This document shows positions 56,175 to 64,000 of a stretch of 64,000 bases of DNA, piece by piece. Each line of letters starts with the position of its first letter. Position 1 is the first letter of the stretch. The notes under the pieces are model-generated. The model was not told where the DNA came from. It made no database searches and saw only the letters and a list, made by a program, of their open reading frames with translations. The stretch spans positions 58,230,855 through 58,294,854 of the forward strand of contig OX421967.1 of NCBI GenBank assembly GCA_949128115.1. The letters run 5' to 3'. Position numbers and translations under genes: made by a program. The DNA comes from Anaspis maculata (Eukaryota; Arthropoda; Insecta; Coleoptera; Scraptiidae).

Positions 56175-56407
56175 TTTTCTGCTTATTGTACATCTAGTAT
56201 CCATGGTAATGTTATGTTTATTCATTCAAAATTCACACTTTATAAAATCGAAGTCATCAACCTACTCATACCTACCTAGGTACCGACAGGCACAGACTCT
56301 ACAGGGCTGCTGCCAGTCAAAAAGAGATTTTATACGTAAGTAGATACTCAATAGAAACCTCATAAAATTCTTGAATACCGAAATGATCATATCCTAGGTC
56401 GTCGATC

Positions 56408-58015
56408 ATGGAGATGTATCGGTGTCAACAATGTTCATATGAGTTTGAATTGGAGTTCCAAGTAGAACATCACGTTCAAAGGGCACATAAAATTGCGTAC
56501 GCGGCTGAACTTTTCCATCCCATTACGGAACCCGAGCAGTTTTCGTGCATTTGGTGCAAATTCAAGGGTTTTTACAAACGGAACTTGTACGAACACTACA
56601 AACACAAACATCGCAGTAGGATCGACGACGACATTGAACGAAACTCATATTGTAATGAAGACTTCCATCGATTTCGTTGCGACGCTTGTCCATTTATGTC
56701 CAATTCATCATTGCTTCTGGTGAAACACAGGGATTCCCATCGATTGGCAGCTCTTGCAACGCTACCACGCGGCAATGCAGTTGACTTTGGTGAAAACTTT
56801 CCGCACACTGCATGTGTGGATGAAGCCAAGCGAAAGAAAGATTTTGAGAAGCATGAGCTAACTCCTGTTTCCCATAAAAGACATGAATTGTTGAAGTGTT
56901 CAAAGTGTTCATATGAAACTATCTGGAAGAAGAACTTGAAATCGCACATGTTGACACATGCTCCCGCTGAAGACATCATTTGGTTTCAATGTGTTGAGTG
57001 TTCATTTAAAGCCAAACACAGTGGGAGTTTTAAAAGGCACATGTTAAGACATGTTGCCGCTGAAGACATCGTTTGGTTACAATGTGCCAATTGTTCATAT
57101 AAAACCAGCCGAGAAGACAGTTTGAAATTGCACATGCTAAAACATGCCGCCGCTGAAAACATTGATTGGTTTCAATGTGCTGAATGTTCATATAGGGCAA
57201 AAACGAAATGGAATTTGAGGAAGCACATGCTGAAACATGCTGCTGCTGAAGACGTCGTTTGGTTTCAATGCACCGAGTGTTCGTTCAAAACTAAACTTAT
57301 TTGGAGTTTGAAAAGGCACATGTTGAGACATGTTGCCGCTGAAGACATCGTTTGGTTACAATGTGCAAAGTGTTCATTTAAAACCAGCCGAGAAGACAGT
57401 TTCAAATTGCACATGCTGAAACATGCCGCCGCTGAAGATATCGATTGGGTTCAATGTGCCGAATGTTCATATGGATCAAAACAAAAATCGAATTTGAGGA
57501 AGCACATGCTGAAACATGCTGCCGCTGAAAACATCGTTTGGTTCCAATGTGCAAACTGCTCATTCAAATCCAAACGCAAGAACAATTTGAAACAGCACAT
57601 GTTGAGACACGTTGCCGCCGAAGACATTGCCTGGTTTCGATGTGCGGAGTGTTCATTCAAAGCTAAACACAAGACTGATTTGAAAAAGCATCACACGTTG
57701 AAACACGCTGCCGCTGAAGATATCACTTGGTTTCAGTGCCCGAGCTGTTCATATAAAGCCACACACAAGGCCAATTTGAAACGGCACGTGTTGAAACACG
57801 CTGCCGCTGAAGACGTCGTTTGGCATCAATGTGCAAAGTGTTCATATAGGTCGAAACATAAATCGCTTTTGAAGAAGCACATGGTGAAACATGCTGCGGC
57901 TCAAGACATCGTTCGGTTCAACTGTGCGAAGTGCCCGTGTAACTATAAACGAAAGTCGGATATGGTGACGCACATGAGACGTGCTCATCTCATCCGAGCT
58001 AAGCGGACGATGTGA
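56408..58015 (+). CDS. Z8: 15-finger C2H2 protein, subfamily B
   Basis: 535 residues from the ATG at 56408 (MEMYRCQQCSYEF). A non-coding exon 1 ends TTTTATAC, the 62-bp intron is 56336-56397 (GTAAGT..CCTAG), and coding starts 10 nt into exon 2. Three N-terminal fingers, a spacer, and 12 array fingers with HAAAEDIVWFQC linkers. A three-finger block is duplicated: the SGSFKRH/SREDSLKLH/KWNLRKH fingers are followed by IWSLKRH/SREDSFKLH/KSNLRKH fingers. The last finger departs from the family end (RAHLIRAKRTM instead of RVHPN). It is the only plus-strand subfamily B gene here. A nuclear DNA-binding role is inferred. Confidence 0.9.
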   Translation: MEMYRCQQCSYEFELEFQVEHHVQRAHKIAYAAELFHPITEPEQFSCIWCKFKGFYKRNLYEHYKHKHRSRIDDDIERNSYCNEDFHRFRCDACPFMSNSSLLLVKHRDSHRLAALATLPRGNAVDFGENFPHTACVDEAKRKKDFEKHELTPVSHKRHELLKCSKCSYETIWKKNLKSHMLTHAPAEDIIWFQCVECSFKAKHSGSFKRHMLRHVAAEDIVWLQCANCSYKTSREDSLKLHMLKHAAAENIDWFQCAECSYRAKTKWNLRKHMLKHAAAEDVVWFQCTECSFKTKLIWSLKRHMLRHVAAEDIVWLQCAKCSFKTSREDSFKLHMLKHAAAEDIDWVQCAECSYGSKQKSNLRKHMLKHAAAENIVWFQCANCSFKSKRKNNLKQHMLRHVAAEDIAWFRCAECSFKAKHKTDLKKHHTLKHAAAEDITWFQCPSCSYKATHKANLKRHVLKHAAAEDVVWHQCAKCSYRSKHKSLLKKHMVKHAAAQDIVRFNCAKCPCNYKRKSDMVTHMRRAHLIRAKRTM

Positions 58016-59250
58016 TTAATTGGTAAACTGCTATGTAAACCTACTGGTGTGAGCTTCCATAGAAATCATCGGAAACCATAAGGAGTCTTTGGAAATCGTC
58101 GGATATCTTTATATACCTATGGACGCATGCGCAGCTGTTAAGGTTCCTATTATCTATCTATATTGATTAGAGTACCTACTGCAGGTGTTCTTGCAGTAAT
58201 TGATTTTATTCATTTTCACATTCTGTTATGTTGTTGTTGCGGAAAAAATTGAATCAATTGCAACTCACTTCCATGTGAATAGAATATGTTTAAATTTCGC
58301 ATTTGCGAGTTAAAATTTGACCATTTCTGTTATGTATGGCGATTTCGTCTTCACTTCTGACAGTTGATACCTACATGTTTTAGCATAATTAGATAGGTAG
58401 GTACCTATGTAGTGCAACGTTTTATTCGTTCATACATTTTGTTTCCATTTTGTATGATAAAATGGTAAAGTTTTGAATTTTGACATTTTTTATTGTTTGA
58501 CAGATGACAGATGAGGCAATACTTTCGACTGTTCTGTATACAGTTTTTTATGGGCTTTGAAACGGCATGTCGCAAAGTCAAGTTTCGTGAGATATTGTCG
58601 GAAATGACAATTTTAAGTTATGGTTCACCCGGTATGTCTCGGTGTAACCGACTTACTTAGGTACCTCTTGAATCGCAATGATCGGGGAACGCAAAGTGCA
58701 ATTTTTATAAAAGAGCAGAATCACATCCGGCACAGTCAAAGTCCACCGACCTCCATGGAAAAATCCAAAGGAGGAATGAAGAATGAACCGAGGTGATAAA
58801 ACCTTGCGAGCAAAAGAAGAACGGGCTCTTTTGATCCGGGCCGATCGCGTGGTAGTTGTGCGGGACTGCCGGGGGCAGATTCGAAAAGGTTCATTGCGAT
58901 GCACGGGGTCGACGTAGTGTATTCCATAATGTAAGTACTTTACTCTAGTCATTTAACCATTGTTATCGTTTATTCTCAATAATCTTCAATGTCCAATAAA
59001 CGTCTAAAACGTCCCCCTTTCTGGATTATTCAACTTGCGTCACTTAACCCGGAATGTATACTGAAAAAGCCAAGCGAGTGAAATCCTACGCCACCCAGTT
59101 GAAGACAACGATCGTCCAGTATTCGGGCATATCAGAATGTCCCGAATGAATGAATAGAAGCCAAGAAAAGGTAAGACGACGGTGACCTTTGACAATATAC
59201 CTACAGTGCGCGTATTTTGAAGAAAATATTGCGAGTTTCTTGTACCTATA
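58016..59250. other. Spacer downstream of Z8
   Basis: AT-rich, with TAGGTAGGTACCTA near 58395. No gene, RNA or element that I can support. Confidence 0.3.
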
Positions 59251-59530
59251 TCAAGAACTAAGTTCTCCTGCATAGCATTATTGGAAGGTATGTTCGAAAA
59301 TTATATCATCAAATCATTCAATTTATTCACTGATTATATATACCTACTGATGATGCTATGCGGGAGAATTTAGTACTCAATTCACAAGATTTTGGCAGTG
59401 ACTTTCGTTTGACAGATGACAGTCAAAAACCATCTGTGTACCAAATTTTAAGTCAATCGGATAGACGTTGCGGTTGTTATCGTGGAGGGTTACAGACACA
59501 CACATACAAACATACATACAGGCAGAGATC
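59251..59530. repeat. Short inverted repeat followed by a CA/CATA-rich repeat tail
   Basis: Arms AACTAAGTTCTCCTGCATAG (59257-59276) and CTATGCGGGAGAATTTAGTA (59357-59376) pair imperfectly. Downstream, CCAAATTTTAAGTCAATCGG with GACACACACATACAAACATA looks like the 3' end of a dispersed arthropod repeat. Confidence 0.4.
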
Positions 59531-59794
59531 ATTCTGGAAATGGTCTTAATCGTCATAGGGGACCTCATAGGCGAAGAATTGTCCGGTTACCATACAGAAT
59601 TATGAACATAAGTTGCAAAAGTATAAGACAAGTAGGACCATCAATGACTGTTGCAGTATTTCCTGCCGTCAGAAGCTGTTCGACCGCCTACGAGGCAGAA
59701 AGGTTACAGTGCAGTGTCACTGTATCGGCGCTGGATATCACCTCGACACAACGTCACTGACGAAACAGGATTTCATAAGTCTCGTCACAGTGGA

Positions 59795-59867
59795 GCTTGT
59801 GGTGTGGTGGTCAGCGCGTTCCACTACCACTCCAGGGATCATGGGTTCGAGTCCCACTGTGGGCGCT
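59795..59867 (+). repeat. tRNA-like head of a SINE
   Basis: TGGTGGTCAGCGCGTT resembles an A box, and GGTTCGAGTCC (59844-59854) is a perfect B box at tRNA spacing. The acceptor stem does not pair well, so this is a tRNA-derived SINE promoter rather than a tRNA gene. Its 3' body may extend to about 60060. Confidence 0.55.
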
Positions 59868-61083
59868 TGGATTCTTGTCCCCAAAACAAGCTGTTTAATT
59901 TAATTGGAATGCTTGCTAAATGCGCCGTGTGTCGCAAAGCACATGAAATACGAACGATGGTGCCGACCCCATGCAATGTTGGTGGTCGTTAAAAACACTC
60001 ACCCTGTGTTAAAACACATAGGGGTTCGGCAAAATTTCCAATATAGTAGAGTAAAGCATTCACCGGCGTCGGTGTTATGCCTCGTTGCGGAAATAGGCCG
60101 ACGTTGAATAAAAGAATGAAAAAAGTTTCGGTCTTCCAGTGTAAGTTGCGAGGTGCAATCAGGGACTCCACCTTGTGAGTGTGAACAATTCACAGTTGTT
60201 GGCGATTTTCTCGAGGTCGGTGGTCGAATGTCTTCAAGGGGCCTTGACTTTTTGTATAAAATTTGTGGCGCTCAACGCTCTTGTTTGGCTGGGACGCAAA
60301 CTGAGCCTGAAACTGACAAACTACGGTGGCGTAAACTTGCTTTTCGTTCGGTGGCGCCCGAAAATCATAACCAATGTGAACTCCCGCTGTTGCTAGCCAT
60401 CCTCAGAGGACCTACGTGCCGACGCCAGGGGGATCCGTCGAGAGACGGACGGCTTGGTGGAGCAGCAGAGCGGAGACGCCAGGACTTTCAGCATCACACG
60501 TCGGCCACGGGGAAGTCATCCCCAATCCATTCTGCTCACTAGAGAGCTTGAAACCAATTAGATCCGGCACGGTGTTGCATTCGTATAAATTGTTTACCTT
60601 GCGGTGGTCTTATGCCCCGTCTTAAACTGGAACGGTCGTCTACTCTCTCCAGACTACTCAGTCGAAGGCCTTATGCCTGTATTGTTTGCGTTTCGAGGCG
60701 GGAAGCTTCCTTTACCGTACCATGTACCTGGCTCACGGGTGTCTTTTGTAAATTGTGTCCGAATTCAATATTTTCCGTGTGTAAAATTAACGACTTGTAC
60801 CATGCAATCGTTTCGTTCACTTGTACTCACCACCCGCTCACAGCTTGAATGTGAATACTGAATACGGTTATTGCACGGAGAAGACTCACTCCGGTCCGTA
60901 TGGATCAAAACGTTTGAGTCTGATTCCGCGATAAAATGATTGTATTCGAATACGAATACTATTAAATAATTTTTTAGTTTTCCAATGTTGATAGATATAT
61001 TTTGAGCCCACATATATCTTGATTATAATATTCTTGATATATATCTTCAATTGTAGGTATGCAAATTGAAGCAATTCACCTAG
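59868..61083. other. Intergenic region before Z9
   Basis: 60150-60850 is GC-richer with several short overlapping frames and no recognisable domain. 60900-61080 is AT-rich. No gene supported. Confidence 0.3.
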
Positions 61084-61139
61084 TAGGGCACTAAAACTGA
61101 ATCACTAGAAAAAGGAAGCCATCATCGCCACACTTCCCC
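61084..61139. mobile_element. Truncated MITE end (GGGGAAGTGTG) next to Z9
   Basis: GCCATCATCGCCACACTTCCCC followed by TA (61140-61141) is the right terminus of the MITE A/B/C family, including the ATGATGGC motif. A left end is not clear. GGGCACTA at 61085 after TA may be a remnant. Similar ends lie near the 3' sides of Z1 and Z3. Confidence 0.45.
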
Positions 61140-61201
61140 TACCTTCCTACTCCAGGTTTCGATAGAGTTTAGGTATCAATCAATCAAATCACGCCGATCG
61201 C

Positions 61202-62605
61202 TTAGTTCGGATGAACACGTCCCATATGCGACTCCACATCCGACTTTCGTTTGCATTTATACGAACACTTCGCACAATTGAACCAAACGATGTCTTCAGC
61301 CGCAGCATGTTCAGCATGTTTCAAAATGTGGTCTTTCAAATGGCACTTGTGTTTGGCCTTGAATGAACAGTTTGCACATTGGAACCTAACGATGTCTTCA
61401 GCGGCAGCGTGTTTCAACATGTGCCGTTTCAAATGGGTCTTGCGTTTGGTTCTAAACGGACAGCTCGCACATTGAAACCAGACGATGTCTTCTGCGGCAG
61501 CGTGTTTCAACATGTGCCGTTTCACATAGGCCTCTCGTTTGGCTTTGAATGAACACTTTGCACACTGAAACCAAGCGATATCTTCAGCGGCAACGTGTCT
61601 CAACATGTGCCTTTCCAAGCTGGTTTTACGAGTAGTTTTAAGCGAACACTTCGCACATTCGAACCAAACGATGTCTTCAGCAGCTGCATGTTTATTCATG
61701 TGCTTTTTCAAACTCCCATGATGTTTGGCTTTGAACGAGCACTCGGCACATCGAAACCAAGCGATGTCTTCAGCGGCAGCATGTTTCAACATATGCTTTT
61801 TTAAGCTGTCTTTCCGGTTGGTTTTATATGAACATTTCGCACATTGAAACCAAACAATGTCTTCAGCGGCAGTGTGTCTCAACATGTGCTGTTTCAAATT
61901 TCTCCTGCGTTTGGATTTGAATGAGCAGTTTGCACAATGAAACCAAACGGATTCTTCAGTGGCAGTAGTATGTTGCAACATGTGTAATTTTAAATTTCCA
62001 TTCCGTTTCGATTTATATGAACACTTCGCACATTGACGCCAAACGATGTCTTCAGTGGCGGCATGTGTCAGCATGTGCTTTTTCAAATTGCCTTTCCAGT
62101 TGGTTTTATAGGAACACTTTGGACAGTGAAACAGCTCAATCTCTTTATGGGCAACATTAGTTGGCGTGCGCTCTTTCAGATAGGACTTCTCTCGCTTGGG
62201 TTTGTCCAAATATCCGGTGTGCGGAAAGTCACCTGCATTGAAGTGTGGTAGCGTCGCAAGGACCGCCAATCGATGGAAACACGTGTGTTTCACCAAAAGC
62301 AATGCAGAATCAGATATGAATCGGCAAGAGTCGCAGAGAAATTTATGGAATTTTCCAGTACAAAAAGAGCTTTGTTCCATGTCGTCGTCGATCCCGCTGT
62401 GATGTTTGTGTTTGTAGTGTTCGTATAAGTCCCACGTGTAGGAACTCTCGAATTTGCAGCAAATGCAAGACAACTGCTCGGGTTCCATGATGGCGTGGAA
62501 TAGTTTTGCCGCGTAAACATTTCCATGGGCCCTTCGAACGTGGTGTTCTAGCTGAAACTTTAGTTCAAACTCATATGAACATTGTTGACACCGATTCATC
62601 TCCAT
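61202..62605 (-). CDS. Z9: 13-finger C2H2 protein, subfamily B
   Basis: 467 residues from the ATG at 62605 (MEMNRCQQCSYEF). The in-frame ATG at 62632 is in the 60-bp intron (62616-62675) and is rejected. Domain order: three N-terminal fingers (AAKLFHAIMEPEQLSCICC between 1 and 2), spacer KRTP-like (KERTPTNVAHK), ten array fingers with HAAAEDIVWFQC linkers, and terminal finger KRKSDVESHMGRVHPN. One linker is extended (HAEHAAAED). Exon 1 is non-coding and matches the Z3 and Z8 exon 1 (GAGATTTTATAC|GT). No frameshift seen, so probably functional. Confidence 0.9.
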   Translation of the reverse strand: MEMNRCQQCSYEFELKFQLEHHVRRAHGNVYAAKLFHAIMEPEQLSCICCKFESSYTWDLYEHYKHKHHSGIDDDMEQSSFCTGKFHKFLCDSCRFISDSALLLVKHTCFHRLAVLATLPHFNAGDFPHTGYLDKPKREKSYLKERTPTNVAHKEIELFHCPKCSYKTNWKGNLKKHMLTHAATEDIVWRQCAKCSYKSKRNGNLKLHMLQHTTATEESVWFHCANCSFKSKRRRNLKQHMLRHTAAEDIVWFQCAKCSYKTNRKDSLKKHMLKHAAAEDIAWFRCAECSFKAKHHGSLKKHMNKHAAAEDIVWFECAKCSLKTTRKTSLERHMLRHVAAEDIAWFQCAKCSFKAKREAYVKRHMLKHAAAEDIVWFQCASCPFRTKRKTHLKRHMLKHAAAEDIVRFQCANCSFKAKHKCHLKDHILKHAEHAAAEDIVWFNCAKCSYKCKRKSDVESHMGRVHPN

Positions 62606-62817
62606 GATGGACGATCTGGAATTAACCATCATTGAGGCATTTGAGAATTTTATCAGATCTCTATTGAGTACATACGTATAAAATCTCGTTCTGACTGACA
62701 GCAGCCCTGTAGGAAGCTACCTACCGGCTAGGTTGATGATTTCGATTCTGTAACGTTTCAACTTTGATTGAATAAACGTAACAATACCGTGGACACTAGA
62801 TGCACGGTAAACGAATA

Positions 62818-62910
62818 AAATGTCACCAGTTTACGACATCTACTGCGCAGTTCTGTGCGCACGTCAATAATTATGCCGGGCATAGATATACAGCGAGCGA
62901 TCGATAAAAA
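62818..62910 (-). promoter_or_regulatory. Z9 promoter motif pair
   Basis: ATGTCACCAGTTTACGACAT, TACTGCGCAGTTCTGTGCGC and ACG, then CAGCGAGCGATCGATAAAAA at 62891-62910. Same order and spacing as for Z6 and Z7. Confidence 0.6.
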
Positions 62911-63017
62911 TAAAGATTTTCTCGGTATAAATAGGTAATGGTGGCCTTATGAAAGCTTACATTGAGCATTTAATTTTCAAGGAATTATATGCTTCCTTAT
63001 CCTTATCCTTATAGGAA

Positions 63018-63051
63018 TAGGATGCTGCATGGGAGACCATGCAGCATCCTA
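63018..63051. repeat. Perfect 15-bp hairpin
   Basis: TAGGATGCTGCATGG, a GAGA loop, and CCATGCAGCATCCTA. It is preceded by CTTATCCTTATCCTTATAGG. It could be a palindromic scar or a structured RNA. Nothing nearby tells which. Confidence 0.6.
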
Positions 63052-64000
63052 CTTTAGAATCATCCCACCGATAAAACGTCCCACGACGTAACAGCCTACC
63101 GAAAAAAATACTTACCCACAAGGTCAGGTGAATTAGTATGGACGATGAACAGAGTATGGCAGTATAGAATAAACAAGGTGTGGTGCTGTCGCTGCTATCA
63201 TGCTGTCAAAGTGTCCAAGCAAAAAATCAAACAGGCACATTGTAATTATTAGGTATTGCAGCGTTCTCTACTTGCAGGTCGAGTCCCGAGTTCGGCTTTG
63301 TGTTTTTTCGATCAAAGAAGCACGACCACACCTGTCCTATCAAAATGAAACCGATCACCACCTGGCAGTTAACAGAAAAAATGATTTGGTTCCCCCTTCA
63401 GTCATCTTTTTGGATTGAAGTCGACACTGAGTTGAGTGAATTTTCACAGTTTTCAACATACCAGTTTCTCCAGTTTCAGTTCCAGTTTCAAAGTTTCAAG
63501 ATTCTGCTATCAAGCTCATTGTGGTGGTAACAGCGACTTTTCGTATGTTTCGAAATTCCGTATGTTGTCATTTTGTGAAATCAACCAGCCGACACCTGTT
63601 CATTTTCATTGTCTTTGGTGAATAATTTGTATTCGTAATCCGAACATTGCTTCATCTTGAGTGTTGTATTCAGTCATTGCTTGGTGGCACTAGAGTTATT
63701 CTGAGGAATCGGCCTACAATACTGTGGCGCCCTCGACCATCTAATGAACCCCGGCCTTTCTCCACTGATCTGCTGACGGGCCGTGTTTCTGAAAAAGACG
63801 AACCGATGGGTAAATCGCACCGGAAAGACACGAGGGCTTTTTAGCACGCAACAATTCAGCTATATAAGTTGCTCTTCATGGCACTTTAGGGACAGCACAA
63901 AAACTAGACCAAGTAAAATGTTCATGCTTTCTGCTATTTTAATCGTAATACTCTGGGAAGTACAGAATCAAAAATGTTTAATACTTGGGTAGTGGTTGTC
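63052..64000. other. Window end, no gene supported
   Basis: Contains CAGTTTC-type low-complexity sequence near 63460-63500 and short frames without recognisable domains. Confidence 0.3.

Noticed and set aside
59795..59867. Functional tRNA gene
   Set aside because: B box is perfect, but the acceptor and anticodon stems do not pair convincingly.
60153..60861. Overlapping frames in the GC-richer stretch before Z9
   Set aside because: Several short frames on both strands, none with recognisable domains or splice context.
61085..61139. Complete 55-bp GGGGAA-family MITE
   Set aside because: The left side reads GGGCACTA and does not match the GGGGAA terminus; only the right end is convincing.

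Overview
This window looks like nuclear DNA of an arthropod, most likely an insect. It has spliceosomal introns of about 60-80 bp with canonical GT..AG ends, arrays of C2H2 zinc fingers, AT-rich spacers full of TAGGTA/TACCTA tetranucleotides, and many animal-type transposons (THAP/DDE, P-element-like, Ty3/gypsy, foldback, several MITE families). A hemipteran is my guess, but nothing here fixes the order. No bacterial gene, rRNA or CRISPR array was seen.

The backbone is a cluster of nine related C2H2 zinc-finger genes or gene remnants, called Z1-Z9 here. Z1 (280-1370, minus) and Z2 (10693-12237, plus) form subfamily A, with linkers like KNEEIDWFQC and a start codon split by an intron. Z3 (16219-17808, -), Z4 (18885-20312, -), Z5 (28454-30060, -, frameshifted), Z6 (35007-42750, -, split by a 6.5-kb transposon), Z7 (52033-53262, -), Z8 (56408-58015, +) and Z9 (61202-62605, -) form subfamily B, with linkers like HAAAEDIVWFQC, a non-coding first exon, and in most cases a shared palindromic promoter motif. 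All begin with a three-finger N-terminal module and continue with 5-12 fingers on a 28-residue period.

Segmental duplications account for two pairs: Z4/Z5 with flanks (18172-20760 versus 24300-24514 plus 27805-30660) and Z6/Z7 with flanks (about 34960-43836 versus 51995-55299). They supply empty sites that define later insertions exactly: a 934-bp MITE with TA target duplication (53928-54861), a 6505-bp foldback element with 9-bp target duplication (35893-42397), a 100-bp insertion with 12-bp target duplication (30286-30385) and a 3.3-kb insertion (24508-27812).

Between the zinc-finger genes lie an element rich in AACGTT (2973-5354), a THAP/DDE transposase locus (7037-10304), a P-element transposase relic next to an LTR (21316-22660), a degenerate minisatellite (25030-26040), a 370-bp foldback palindrome (30741-31113) and a decayed Ty3/gypsy element (44123-51125) carrying a second transposon inside its reverse transcriptase.

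The most interesting signal is that the duplicated segments repeatedly differ by a 4-bp GGTA or CCTA inserted at a TA. This is what a Tc1-like cut-and-paste element would leave if it excised with a 2-nt overhang. The window also holds a MITE family whose ends are GGGG..CCCC inside TA target duplications. The TAGGTAGGTACCTACC strings scattered through the window may therefore be accumulated excision scars.
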